NCBI GenBank assembly: GCA_032622095.1
Contig: CP136062.1
Span: 197,047,887-197,111,886 of the forward strand
Length of the DNA stretch: 64,000 bases
DNA from: Siphonodentalium dalli
Taxonomy: Eukaryota; Mollusca; Scaphopoda; Gadilida; Siphonodentaliidae
Reading direction: 5' to 3'
Position 1 is the stretch's first letter, and each line of letters begins with the position of its first letter. This document shows, in pieces, positions 45,359 through 57,358 of the stretch. The notes beneath the pieces were generated by a model. The model had not been told where the DNA came from. It saw nothing but the letters and a program-made list of their open reading frames with translations, and did not search any database. The position numbers and the translations under genes were made by a program.

Positions 45359-47577
45359 TACACTGTTAGAAAATACTGTCGGTTTGACGGTATCGGACCG
45401 TCGTAATCCGACGGTCCCATACCGTTTCATCAGTTGTATGGTTATTCACCGTTTTATGCGCCCTGAAAATGGTCAAAGTTAAAAATGCGCGTGTTTTCAA
45501 GTTCATGCCGTCAAAATTCAACAATATATTTATCGGCTACCAAATTATATACAACAGTGACTCCATACAGTATGAATGAATCTGACTCTGCTGATATTTA
45601 ATATTTTATTATTAATTGTTTGGTATCCGGTATATTCATTCTATGCAATGCACAGATCCGTCTTGTCTTGCGTCCGTAATTAAGTTACGTTATTTTCATG
45701 AGCGGTTACATTTATCACTCACAAATTTCTTTCTCCATGTCATCAACGCGCTGAACAGACAATTGTTTTTTGGGAAAATGTGATCTATATAGTTGTGGAC
45801 TAATGTTAAAACTGTTTGACTTCGGTTCCTGTGTGAACGGACAAGTTCTAAATTTGCGAAAACCGGCTTAATCATTGATATTTTCCATTAAATTGTGACA
45901 ACTGGGTTGTCTTCAAGATGCCACTTCGAGCTGTCGGCTATGACCTGTCTTCATTCGTCTCAGTGTTCATGTTGAAATTGACAGTGCTGTGACTAAAACA
46001 CAGATACATTTGCTGACACAACAGGATACAGGTACACCAGCTAGAATAATTAACAGGATCTTCGATGTCAACCACTAGTGACAATAATAACAACAACAAC
46101 AACAACAAGAACAACAACGTAGCAGCTATTACTATTATACTGTTGACAGTGTTGCCAGTTTTTTGTAAGTTGACCATTCAATCCAGTTGTCAGTGTTCTG
46201 ATAGTTTTGAAGCACATACATGTACAGCTACACGAGAGGATATACTGTACGCACCAGAGTAATTCACAAGAGCTTCGATGTCAACAACAATAACAACACG
46301 GTAAACAATGAACTGATACCGCGCAGTGACAGATGATCACATATCTATACAATTCCAACTTACGATTACAACTATTACAATTACACGGACATGTTTATCC
46401 CATGTTCGTCAATATTCGTTGAATCGTGTGGATATGAGACATTGTCGCCATTCGCCATGTTATCGCCGAGTTATTACAACAATTTACGGACCGGGAGTCC
46501 ACTACTGGTTGGATGTTCTTTTCAAACTATCTTTGGCCGACTCACTGAGATGGATACTAAGTGTTGTGGTGATACTAGTATACACAGTTTGATGTATGGC
46601 GATAACAAATTTCATCGATAAATGTGGGATTATAGAAGAACGTTGTCGACAAGTCGCATAGTTATTACGGGCTTTGATATTGTCTTGAAGGTTCCCATCC
46701 CGACTAGCTGTTACTGATATATTGTCGTGATGTACGCATTCACCTGTTAAAACAAAAACTGTGTTTCCAAGTGACTGGACAATGTCACGCCTTACATGTA
46801 ACCAGAACGTATGCAATTAAGATGTTTTCCTTTTACAGGTACATAAATTTGAGTTTTAACTGTGATACTTGTAGCTTTCTTCCTTTATGTCTTAAAATGG
46901 CATGCCCGATTCATATGTTAGAATGGTCGCAATTAGTATTACTCGTAACTGAAGGATGGGCTTTTCAGCTACCATGTTGTTTTATCGCTTTTTATTTACA
47001 TCCATATTTATACAGTAGTCCGTGAAAGGTGAACACATCACACAGTCTTTTTCTGGATTAAATTCCACGAGGCAGATAACAAGTTTGATCCTCTTTAAAT
47101 TTCAAAGTTTCATAAATATTGTCTGTCACATTATGTATTGAGTATTTAAATTTCATCAAAACTATAATCGTAATAGAAGAACTAAGATGTATTTTTCAGT
47201 TACGAATAATACTAATTTCGACTATTCTAAAACATATGAATCGTAATGCCTATCGGGAAATCATATTGTCACCACGGGCTAATTCTACGGTAAATTAGCA
47301 AATTAAGAGCAAACAATTGGCGGTGACCCGTGAAAAATACCATTCGTCTGAGTCGTCTGACCGTTATTATTTATGGTCTTGATATTAATTAAACGGTGTT
47401 GAACCGTAATCAATACAACGGTCTGACTGTTACTGGTTACAGTCTGCCAGTTACTTAAACAGTTTTGTACCGTGTAACATGCTACAGCCTGACCGTATAT
47501 GTTTAACGGTCCAAGGTTGGCAGCGATATTGCGCGGTATCACACCGTTAAAGCGACGGGAATTTTTCTAATAGTGTA
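45359..47577. mobile_element. 2.2-kb inverted-repeat element rich in ACGGT/ACCGT near its ends
   Basis: The left end (TA)CACTGTTAGAAAATACTGTC and the right end TTTTTCTAATAGTG(TA) are imperfect inverted repeats. If the outer TA is the target duplication, the element starts at CACTG. The inner flanks (45378-45470 and 47330-47555) contain many GACGGT or ACCGT copies in both orientations. In the middle is an AAC microsatellite (46083-46115). No transposase recognised; internal ORFs are short. Confidence 0.65.
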
Positions 47578-47647
47578 TGTATCACGTTACAAGTTGTTCT
47601 TGCGTGTGGCTGAGCCTGGCTAGCATGTGTAAAGTGATCGAGCAGTG

Positions 47648-47648
<1 letters not shown>

Positions 47649-47699
<51 letters not shown>
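47649..47699. repeat. TA microsatellite
   Basis: About 25 uninterrupted TA units directly before a truncated LINE fragment. Confidence 0.95.
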
Positions 47700-47700
<1 letters not shown>

Positions 47701-47702
<2 letters not shown>

Positions 47703-48336
47703 CCGTTCTGCTTCGGACAACACGGTATCACAGGAGGTCGGATGGCCATCACTCAATAAAAACCGACGTCAACTACATAAACTGCAGGCACTCTATAAAA
47801 TAATCAATAATCTAGGCCCCTCTTATCTAGCCAATACACTTCCCCCCAGATCACACGAGGATGCAGATTATAATTGGAGACGCCCCGGTAAATTTTACTC
47901 ATACTATTGCAATACTGAACACTTCAAACAGTCTTTTTCCCCAGCGATGGTGTTAGAATGGAATAAGCTTCCCAAAGTAATCACGGATGCTGATCAATCT
48001 TCTACCTTTAAAACCAACTTGTATGATATAGATCCCACAATCAGCCCCCCTCCGCATTTCTATGCTGGACGCAGAAAATACAACATTTTTCATTGTCGCA
48101 TACGTAATTTTTGCAGTGAACTCCGATGTGATATGTTCAATAATTATATCGCTGACAGCCCCGCATGCTCATGTGGAAATCGATCTGAAGACGCCTATCA
48201 CTATTTCTTCATGTGCCCATTGTACCAACGTGAGCGCTCAGTTCTCTTTGAGAAACTAGCCCGCGAAAATCTCAAAGTAAGCCATATTTCAGAACTCAGT
48301 GTGGAATACCTTATCTCTCGTCCCAACAAAATATGA
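47701..48336 (+). pseudogene. C-terminal fragment of a non-LTR retrotransposon ORF2, 5' truncated
   Basis: The plus frame is open from just after the TA tract to a stop at 48334-48336, about 200 codons. The ORF from the first ATG (47947) is 129 codons, but the similarity begins earlier: VGWPSLNKNRRQLHKLQALY, then LGPSYLANTLPP, WNKLPKVI, and the zinc-binding C-terminal motif CSCGNRSEDAYHYFFMCPLY (CxC...HxxxxC). These are hallmarks of the tail of LINE-type ORF2 proteins. The RT domain is absent, as expected for 5' truncation. The frame itself is intact, so the insertion may be fairly young. Confidence 0.85.
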
Positions 48337-49945
48337 AACTATTTTCCATTACACAGCAATATATTGCAGCGACTAAGCGTTTTGACCCCTAATGATAATA
48401 TTTATCTTATTTTCGAATCTATACTTGCTTCCGGAATTTCAACTTTTACCTCACAAGCGGACAAACCTCTCATTCAAACATCTCATTCTGATTTATCATC
48501 TGTATTGCCTTCCAGAGCACAATAATAACAAAATAGAGAACGAATCAAGTGTACCATTATATTTTACAACCAACATAAAAAGTACTAAGAATAGATAATA
48601 TATTGGCACTTGTCAATCATTCAAAAATTAATAAAGTAGTGACATTCTTCAATTACAAATTTTCTCACAGATAAGAAGCATCCTCATGTTGGATCATCTC
48701 TGGAAGGCGCTACACACTATATCTCCCATAACTTATCACCATGTAAATAAGTTTGTACCGTCATCTTGATCACATGTGTATTACAATATTGTATTAGGAG
48801 AGGGGCTTCATAAGTTGCAAAAACTTGTGCCCCAATCCCTTTTGTATATTTTGCAAATAAAATATGTTTCAAGTAAAAAAAAGTGAAATATAAATACGGG
48901 AAATGACAACACAGCGTACGATAACGTATGGTAGACATGCATGGAAATGCATTGAGCTAAATACCACCAGGTTCCTGTTTCCGTCAAACTAAAATATAAT
49001 AGCATAAAGTTATTATACAATGTTGTGTGCAGTATGTGTATTTATTGTACGAGTATTGGACTTTTCATCACAACCTGGACGAGTACAAGAAAAGCACATA
49101 CTGTACACAACATTATATAATGACATTTTTATTATCCATCTGTATGTTTATCAAAATTTTGGGAATAACACTTTTGTGGTTTTTTGATCATCAGAAAGCA
49201 TGATTTGGAACATTAAACACGGAAGTGAAAACAAAACTCAATGCGGAAGTGAAACGTCTGCTAAATCCACCACAGCACTGCGCGTGCATCACAATTTCAC
49301 CGATTCATTTGGCAGAGTTACATCGTGACGCCACGGAGTCCCGATTAAAAAGTCATATTGAACACTCGGGAGTCCAATATGACTTTCGGGAGTACAATAT
49401 GACTTTTTCCCGGATTATCACGTGACGGCTTTTGCTCAATCAGAAATAATGTTAGTTAAAGGATGGATAATAAAATACTTTATTTGCCAATCACGGCGCA
49501 TTAAGCGACAGAATGATCGTTATTGCGATCAGAATAATAATGAACAAAAACAAAACAAAAACAAGTGAATGATTGGTAATATAGCAAGTGAAATTGGATA
49601 ATTAAAAACAAATACATTTTATATGAAACAACTATATATATACGATATTTATGTCAATCGTTGGCGATTAACCATATCCGTATTAATATTAATACTATAC
49701 CGGTATGTAAATATAGAAGAAACAGATTTGCCGAATGGACATTTGAGTGTATTTAAGTGTGATTTCCAGAAGATGGGATTCGCAACATATCTGTTCTGTG
49801 TATGTTATTTTTAAAACTAAAATTGGTGTTTTAACTACAGATGGCCGCCAACACCGTACAAGAACGTAGAACCATTGGTAGTAGTACACAGATCCCCTAG
49901 TCGTTCTTATTATAATAATATAATAAATCCATTACATGCTCTATG
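48337..49945. other. No gene recognised; a small hairpin
   Basis: AT-rich; the first part may be the 3' untranslated region of the LINE fragment. TATACAATGTTGTGTGCAGT near 49015 pairs with its near-complement ACTGTACACAACATTATATA near 49100, a foldback of about 110 bp. Confidence 0.45.
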
Positions 49946-49949
49946 TTAA

Positions 49950-50341
49950 CCCTTTACCCAACAGAAGGGCCCTGTGCCAATGCATTCTCTTATATATGCG
50001 AGTCGACCATAGGTCGCCTCGCATATATAAGAGAATGCATTGGCTTAACACATTAAAAATTATAAAATTGTTAAAGAATGTAAGAAAAAATGGTAAAAAG
50101 TGTTAAAAAAAGATTTTTTTTAGGCCAATGCATTCTCTTATATATGCGAGGCGACATATGGTCGACTCGCATATATAAGAGAATGCATTGGCACAGGGTA
50201 TAACTATAACCATCACAATGTGGTCAATGAGCCGGTTCCAATGATATCCATATTTGTATGGTTTTATTGAGACAGACCGAAGATATTTTAGGCTGTTGAA
50301 GCTTTATTTGGCCGGTTTTGGCCGGTTTGTTGGGTAAAGGG
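49950..50341. mobile_element. TTAA-flanked double-palindrome MITE, family A copy 2
   Basis: 392 bp, TTAA at 49946-49949 and 50342-50345. Inverted orientation relative to copy 1. One palindrome has CATATGG instead of CCTATGG. Confidence 0.9.
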
Positions 50342-50904
50342 TTAAAGACTAAAACGCTTTCCTTATTTGTAAAAGATTACTGGCTGTGACTCACTAACCG
50401 ATTAGTTTAGTTGATTATCATTTGTAATGTTTGAAAAAATATGACATGACGTATGCCCGAGTTTGGATTCGCACTATACCTATAACTTTGAAACGAGATG
50501 GGAATGAGGACTTGATTCACGAAATGATAAACTATATTATTTACGACAATTCTACAAAACTGAGAATGCTATTATCTAACTGAATGTAGGGCTATTGCGA
50601 AGATGATCGACACGATACAAGAATCCCTAATGTGATCCCCGTCAGTATATATGTCACTATCCCGTTTATTCTCAGAAACACACCAATATCTCATACTGGT
50701 ATACAATGTTGAAAACAATTGTCTGGGTAAATAAAATGCCTATGTGTGTTGTAGATAATTTAATCTTATATAGTAACCTTACAGTAAACTGATTAGGATT
50801 CCAGTAATTTTTTTAGGGAAATAAGTCCGTGGAAACAGTAAGACTATAAATAATTATGTTGTGCTATAATACGACAGCTGCATGTGTATGTAACTTTGTA
50901 TTAA

Positions 50905-51286
50905 CCCTTTACCCAACAGAAGGACCCTGTGCCAATGCATTCTCTTATATATGCGAGTCGACCATAGGTCGCCTCGCATATATAAGAGAATGCATTGGCT
51001 TAACACATTAAAAATTATAAAATTGTTAAAGAATGTAAGAAAAAATGGTAAAAAGTGTTAAAAAAAGATTTTTTTTAGGCCAATGCATTCTCTTATATAT
51101 GCGAGGCGACCTATGGTCGACTCGCATATATAAGAGAATGCATTGGCACAGGGCATAACTATAACTATCACAATGTGGTCAAGGAGCCGGTTCCAATGAT
51201 ATCCATATTTGTATGGTTTTATTGAGACAGACCGAAGATATTTTAGGCTGTTGAAGCTTTATTTGGCCGGTTTGTTGGGTAAAGGG
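50905..51286. mobile_element. TTAA-flanked double-palindrome MITE, family A copy 3
   Basis: 382 bp, TTAA at 50901-50904 and 51287-51290. Same orientation as copy 2. It lacks one of the two GGCCGGTTTT units near the right end, explaining the 10-bp shorter length. Confidence 0.9.
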
Positions 51287-51565
51287 TTAAGCGAGAGCAC
51301 TACAACCAACCTACCACATACTTGCAGAATTGGCGACAAAATTTCGAAAGTTGGCTAGTTGGGTGATTTTGGGCTAGAAGTAAATCCTCTGACAGTCTTA
51401 TTGTTGAAGTGAAGACCGCATAGCGAACTATAATCTGTGTTTGTCATAACTGTGATTAGTTAGATTGCTCACATACGCGAACTTTGGTTAAAATTGCCAA
51501 CACACTGATTACAACATACCGATATAGCGCTCGCTAATCCTCGCCACTCAAGATTTCGGTGTTAA

Positions 51566-51957
51566 CCCTTTACCCAACAAACCGGCCAAAACCGGCCAAA
51601 TAAAGCTGCAACAGCCTAAAATATCTTCGGTCTGTCTCAACAGAACCATACAAATATGGATATCATTGGAACTGGCTCCTTGACCACATTGTGATAGTTA
51701 CAGTTATGCCCTGTGCCAATGCATTCTCTTATATATGCGAGTCGACCATAGGTCGCCTCGCATATATAAGAGAATGCATTGGCCTAAAAAAAATCTTTTT
51801 TTAACACTTTTTACCATTTTTTCTTACATTCTTTAACAATTTTATAATTTTTAATGTGTTAAGCCAATGCATTCTCTTATATATGCGAGGCGACCTATGG
51901 TCGACTCGCATATATAAGAGAATGCATTGGCACAGGGCCGTTCTGTTGGGTAAAGGG
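51566..51957. mobile_element. TTAA-flanked double-palindrome MITE, family A copy 4
   Basis: 392 bp, TTAA at 51562-51565 and 51958-51961. Orientation as copy 1. The interior is nearly identical to copies 1-3. Confidence 0.9.
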
Positions 51958-51961
51958 TTAA

Positions 51962-52578
51962 ATGGGCCGCCGTCAATCATTCTAAAAAAAGGTCACGGCG
52001 TTGATTGTCGAAAGAGCCATGCCCGTTTATACGGTATAACCTGGGTGTACTAACAGAAAATATCGCATGAAAACAATATATATAATACAGTATAGACGCC
52101 CATATATACCATGGTGCTATCTCATTGCTATATTATACCGACAGCCGATAATCTTCAGGTACATTTGCGTATTGATCAAATTCCGTGAGTACTAATCCGG
52201 TGCTATGTGTACACTTGTCTGGAGATACACATTCATTTCATAATAATTACCATGATGTTTGCATCGTTCATAGAGCACATTGGTATATACACTATTTAGT
52301 GTGTACCTACGATACTCTCGCGAGGCTATGATGTCGACGAGAGCCAAAAGGACGTAATCCACGAAAAGCGAAAAGCGAAAACAATAGACGACACCACAGG
52401 GAATGCGTCTCGGCGCCTGTCTTCCTAAAAAAAAAAATAATGTTTATACCGGAGTGTTCTATAGACCACTTTTAGACCTTAGTCTGCAATTTTCAGTGGG
52501 TGGGAAATAACCATCATCGCGTTGGTGTAATTCTTGACCAATAGGTTTATGGATTTACACATAGAAACAGCGAATGAA
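51962..52578. other. No gene recognised
   Basis: No recognisable feature apart from a short GCGAAAA duplication near 52365. Confidence 0.4.
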
Positions 52579-53204
52579 TTAGTGCAGGAGATATTGGTCG
52601 ACCCCTGCACCCCCCCCCCCCACAGGACTTAACTTCACCCCACGAATTTTCTTCCTTAAGGTCTCCTCTAATTTTTTTCACTTGTTAACAAGAAAAAAAG
52701 TGGCCGCAGATACTCCAGACAAGATGGCGTCCATCATGGCGGCCATTTTTTTTAAATGCACCAGGTCTCTTCGATCGCCGTTATAGTAAAGATGATGTCA
52801 CATGCCGTCTTGTCCGCTCGATTCGTTATGCTAATACACAACCCTTACAAATTAGCCAAAAATCCGACACCAGAATCCAATACGGCGGCCAAGATGGCCG
52901 CCGAAATGTGAAAATATGCTATTTTTCTGACATGTTACCACCTTTCGTTTGTCTCTGTGGGAAAATGTTGGCATCTTTGCGTCATGTTATACATTTATCA
53001 TATAGAGGAGTCATTGGCGACCACATGGGGTCCATAGTATACATTCATTGCGGGATATTTGTGTCCCATATCACGTTTCCCAAATGCCGGTATAATAGGT
53101 CAAAGCTAGACCCAGTTGAGTCAAATACATGATATACATATGTATTGGACTCAGATTAGCCACTATTTGACCCTGTCTGAAGCTCATACCTTTTCTATTT
53201 ACAG

Positions 53205-53314
53205 GCGATAAAGGACTCCTGGTGCCAGATTCTGATTGGTTCTCTTCTTATGGTGACAATAAAGACAAGATTCCACCAAAAGTTCCGAAATCCGTACCTT
53301 GTTGTGCTAAATAA
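53205..53314 (+). CDS. Candidate captured terminal exon, left arm of the foldback element
   Basis: A pyrimidine-rich CCTTTTCTATTTACAG (to 53204) forms a good splice acceptor. The following phase-2 frame reads DKGLLVPDSDWFSSYGD and then a Lys/Pro-rich stretch ending SVPCCAK before TAA at 53312-53314. The stop overlaps an AATAAA (53310-53315). The mirrored copy in the other arm keeps the frame open with two amino-acid changes. The CC-containing C-terminus recalls lipid-modified tails, but CCAK is not a standard prenylation motif. No family recognised. Longer ORFs on either strand across this spot have no recognisable features. Confidence 0.4.
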
Positions 53315-53739
53315 AAGACATTTATCATTTGTCAACTTTGCGCAAACCCAATTTATTTCCTGGTTACGTTCGTTTGACTTTCTGTTCCGGCATGTCAAAT
53401 TGTTGTCATGCGCAGTGCCATCGTTCAAATTGCACCGGATATCGGAGATACTATATACCGAGACCAACCAATAACAAACGCTAACTACCGAGAACAAGTC
53501 AAAATTTGATAATTAAGTCATAATAATGTTTAATTATAGTGAATGTATCAGTCTTAAATGGATATTATACCATGTTTGACATTTAAAATGACATATATTA
53601 TGGGTATACCGATAACTTGAAACATCAATTGAATTCTTTATTCTCATCACAATGCATACACAAATATAATATAATGCATACATAAATAAACATGTTTAAT
53701 GATTTGCCCGGAAACCTGAATTATTATGAATAGCCAGGT

Positions 53740-53935
53740 TTATTAGATATATATAGAATATATATATTATATAATATAGATTATATCATATTTGTTATAT
53801 ATGGTATATATATTATATATATATTATATATATCATATATATATTATATTATAATATATATATAATATAATATACATGTTATATAATATATATTATATAA
53901 TATATATTATATATATATATATTGTATATATATAT
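53740..53935. repeat. TA-rich tract, left of centre of the foldback element
   Basis: Irregular TATA/ATAT mixture of about 200 bp. A second tract lies at about 54310-54450 on the other side of the nested repeat. Confidence 0.85.
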
Positions 53936-54310
53936 AACTAGCAGGTGGACCCGACTTCGTCCGCGCTGTTTCCCCTCTGCTTTTCGGCGAATTGCGCGAT
54001 TTGACCTTGAATTGTCCATTTTGAAGGTCAAGGTCAGGTGGGGTCACGATTTGACCCGTCCAAAACACTGCCCGGACAAAAGTACCCGACAAAAGTACCC
54101 GTAGAAATCCGTCTGATTTTACCCGATTTGACCTTGAATTGACCCTTTGAAGGTCAAGGTTAGGTCTGGATTACGTTTGACCAGTCCAATACAATCCCCG
54201 GAAATAAATACCATTAGGTATCAAATTTCGTCAAAATCTGTCGGGCAGTTTTCCAGGCCATAGCTAACACACACACATACAGGCAGAAATCCCAACCCAA
54301 AATATATAGT
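53936..54310. mobile_element. Nested repeat with duplicated TGACCTTGA/AAGGTCA blocks between TA tracts
   Basis: Starts CTAGCAGGTGGACCCGACTT and ends CCAACCCAAAATATATAGTA. Two related halves each contain TTTGACCTTGAATTG followed by AAGGTCAAGGT (54002-54036 and 54129-54162). The last third (TCAAATTTCGTCAAAATCTG, then ACACACACATACAGGCAG) is of the type seen at 3' ends of RTE-like retrotransposons or their SINEs. Assignment is tentative. Confidence 0.5.
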
Positions 54311-54475
54311 AGATATATATATATATATATATATAATATGTATAATATAATATATATATAATATATATATATGTCATATGTAAAAACATATATAACATAT
54401 TTAACATATATAATATATATTATATAATATATATATATTTATTATATACTTGCCCATGAATTATAAGGTTTTACC

Positions 54476-54526
54476 AGTGAGATATAAGTGATATCCCACT
54501 AGTGAGATATAAGTGATATCCCACTG
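54476..54526. repeat. Two tandem copies of a 25-bp unit
   Basis: AGTGAGATATAAGTGATATC plus CCACT occurs at 54476 and 54501. Confidence 0.9.
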
Positions 54527-54590
54527 GTGAAATTTCTGATGTATTGACATTCATTGGGGGCCATAGTAACTAAATTATATAATAAACAGA

Positions 54591-54743
54591 ATATCCACAC
54601 TTTTTCAGTGGATATGGGTTAAATCTCATTCGTGATGACAAAACATTTGAATTTCCACTCGTGGCTAAAGCCACTCGTGGAAATTCAATGTTTTGTCATC
54701 ACTCATGAGATATAACCCATATCCACTGAAAAAGTGTGGATAT
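54591..54743. repeat. About 153-bp palindrome
   Basis: ATATCCACACTTTTTCAGTG at the left returns inverted at 54724-54743. The centre is CCACGAGTGGCTTTAGCCAC in complement form near 54667. A few mismatches and a 1-bp indel. Confidence 0.85.
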
Positions 54744-55201
54744 CCTCTATATATTATATATATATCTAATAAACCTGGCTATTCATTATAATTCAGGTTT
54801 CCTGACAAATCATTAAATATGTTTATTTATGTATGCATTATATTATATTTGTGTATGCATTAAATGGGTGATGAGAATAACGAATTTAAATGATGTTTCA
54901 AGTTATCGGTATACCCATAATATGTCATTTTAAATGTCAAATATGATACAATATCCACTCAAGACTGATACATTCACTATAATTAAACATTATTATGACT
55001 TAATTATCACATTTAGACTTGTTCTCGGTAGTTAGCGTTTGTTATTGGTTGGTCTCGGTATATAGTATCTCCGATATCCGGTGCAATTTGAACGATGGCA
55101 CTGCGCATGACAACAATTTGACATGCTGGAACAGAAAGTCAAACGAACGTAACCAGGAAATAAATTGTGTTTGCGCAAAATTGACACATGACAAATGTCT
55201 T

Positions 55202-55311
55202 TTATTTAGCACAACAAGGTGTGGATTTCGGAACTTTTGGTGGAATCTTGTCTTTATTGTCACCATAAGAAGAGAACCAAGCAGAATCTGGCACCAGGAG
55301 TCCTTTATCGC
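55202..55311 (-). CDS. Candidate captured terminal exon, right arm of the foldback element
   Basis: Inverted copy of 53205-53314, with the same acceptor, stop and overlapping AATAAA. It differs by D to A in the DSDW segment (now DSAW) and V to T before PCCAK. All other codons compared keep the same amino acid. Confidence 0.4.
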
Positions 55312-55549
55312 CTGTAAATAGAAAAGGTATGAGCTTCAGATATAAAATGTACACCAGCAATCTGAAACTCAAAAGAGTGTAAATCTTTCGATTTTCCCTG
55401 GAACTAGGTCAAAGCCGAATCTACGTTAATAAAGCGATGTAATGTTTCGAATCAATGAATGTTATTGCTATTATAACAACACCCATGCATATATATGTGC
55501 AGGAGATACTCAAGCTAGGATTCCTCTTATACCTAAGTTGAGGAATATT

Positions 55550-56110
55550 TACCCAAATCCAAGATGGCGGCCAAAATGGCCACCAGAAATAAAAAATCGC
55601 CGAAAATCGCTGATTTTAACATCAGTGAACATTATTGTCTCGACAACTCCACACCTGCTTACTATTGTGAGTTGGGAACACTTAGGCGAAGAACTTTCCT
55701 TGTACCGTATCCAAATAAAAGTCCCCAAATCCAAAATGGCACCCACAATGGCGGACAGATTTTGAAAAATCACCGAAATTCCCTCATATTTACATCATTG
55801 GGCATTATTGTCGAGACAACTCCACCCATGCTTACAATTGAGTTGGGAATACTGAGGTGAAGTAATTACATTACATCTCATGCAAGAAATTGTTTTCCAA
55901 ATCGAAGATGGCGGCCAAAATGGCGACCGAAATTTGAAAACAAGTCTACATTCCTTTTCTTTCTTACGATGGGCGTTATTGTTTCGCGATTTCTATCCAC
56001 CATTACATGTTGATATGGAATAGTGACATGAAGTATTCATTCGGGTTTGGCAATTGGTACTCACAGCCAAGATCGCTGCTAAATTGGCGGCTAGAAATTG
56101 ATAATAAATC
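55550..56110. repeat. Three to four diverged tandem repeats of about 175 bp containing AAGATGGCGGCC
   Basis: CCAA(A)TCCAAGATGGCGGCCA, AAATGG(C)CACC and GAAAT recur at about 55555, 55725, 55895 and 56068. Between them, ATTATTGTC(G)ACAACTCCAC and GAGTTGGGAA are shared. The ORFs here are repeat by-products. Confidence 0.75.
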
Positions 56111-56346
56111 GATATTTTCACATATTAATTTCAACTTTTTGTCATAATATCGGTATGTATGGACGAAACTGTACATAAACCATCTACTAGTTCAACTTTA
56201 AGGTATCAAAACGCATAACATTTATTTTTTATTTCTTGTTAACAAGTGAACAAAATTAGAGGAGACCTTAAGGAAGAAAATAGTGGGGTGAAGTTAAGTC
56301 CTGGGGGGGGGGGGGTGCAGAGGTCGACCAATATCTCCTGGACTAA

Positions 56347-57048
56347 ATGGCATAACATGCCCCACTATATATTAACAGCTATAAATGTGCCTCTGGTATA
56401 ATTCTGGGAAACTGTTGGTTCTACCGAACGTAAGGGTATCCGACCAATTTTGGCCGCTCGTCTAAATATGCATATGTTACAAGGGTAAGCAAAAGCAAAT
56501 AAGATGATGGTGTTAATCATATATCTGCCACCGTTAACTCTATTAGAAGGAAGTGTCATTGTATTGGACTTCCCGTGGGTACAAAATGTTGTAGAAAATC
56601 TTCGCTTTTCAAAATCACAATCTTTATTTGAGTGAGATTACTGAACCTGGCTCGGTACATGTGTTAAATGTGACAAAAGCATTCAGCATGAATTGACGTC
56701 AGTGTGGTCAATTATTGGCCAAGAAAGATGTTGCCAAAGTCAACAATCGCCCATTTACCATCTCCCTTCACGAACAATGCATGCACCGCGATCAGCTTTA
56801 TGCGCCCGTCGTTGAAGCGCTCAGACGTCTGATGACCTACTCATGTTGACATCACATTCGTTGAGCTGCCCGGGGCGCAGTAGGATGGAATGTCTGTCGT
56901 TAAACGGACATGACTCATTCGAGCTTCCAAATTTTGTCCTTGGAAGGATGTATGAGATTGGTTTACAAAACACACAAAATATTAATATACCGGTTTCATA
57001 TACGGAGGGTAAAAAGGGTCAAAATTCTAATCCGATATTCCAATTATA
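56347..57048. other. No gene recognised
   Basis: Slightly less AT-rich than its neighbours. No domain or motif was recognised in any frame. Confidence 0.4.
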
Positions 57049-57195
57049 ACTGAAAAATATCACATTTAAAAAATTGAAATCTGATAACTCGGAACTTTGA
57101 TGTCTGGGTTTCTCGACTCAATTCAAATATTTTTACCGCCGAAGTCGAAGAAATAATAATTTAGACGGAGGTGTTAAATCGGAGACTGTATCTTT
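57049..57195. mobile_element. Partial family C MITE
   Basis: Matches the right third of family C: AAATCTGATAACTCGGAACTTTGATG, ATTCAAATATTTTTACC, then TTAAATCGGAGACTGTATCTTTC in place of the usual end. Diverged and truncated. Confidence 0.65.
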
Positions 57196-57358
57196 CTACA
57201 AACACATTTAAATTGGAAAACAAAAGCAGGAGAAACGATATTTCAAAAAGGCTCAAATATAATAGTTTTCAGCAAATTAAATAACAAGATGAAATAAAAA
57301 AATAGTATGTTAAAACATAAAGTGATATTAGACATTAGAAAACATGTATAAGAATTAA

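Larger units (their letters stand above)
52579..56346. mobile_element. 3.8-kb foldback element with exon-like cargo in both arms
   Basis: The outer ends TTAGTGCAGGAG and, inverted, CTCCTGGACTAA open a terminal repeat of about 120 bp containing ATATTGGTCGACC, a poly-C run and CACTTGTTAACAAG. Further in, 53195-53760 pairs with 54760-55321 (for example 53195 and 55321, sum 108516) at high identity. Between these blocks the arms differ: the right arm has a tandem GATGGCGG repeat, the left has unique sequence. The centre (53760-54760) holds TA-rich tracts, a nested repeat and a palindrome. No clear target duplication. No transposase seen. Confidence 0.75.

Noticed and set aside
47547-47756. ORF with Ile-Tyr repeats
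   Set aside because: Artefact of the TA microsatellite.
53195-53497. 100-codon ORF on the minus strand, mirrored at 55019-55321
   Set aside because: Frame is kept in both arms mainly because the arms are nearly identical. The opposite strand has the acceptor, stop and polyA arrangement, which I find more convincing.
55442-55860. ORFs of 98-107 codons on the plus strand and 74 on the minus
   Set aside because: They follow the GATGGCGGCC tandem repeat and shift frame from unit to unit.
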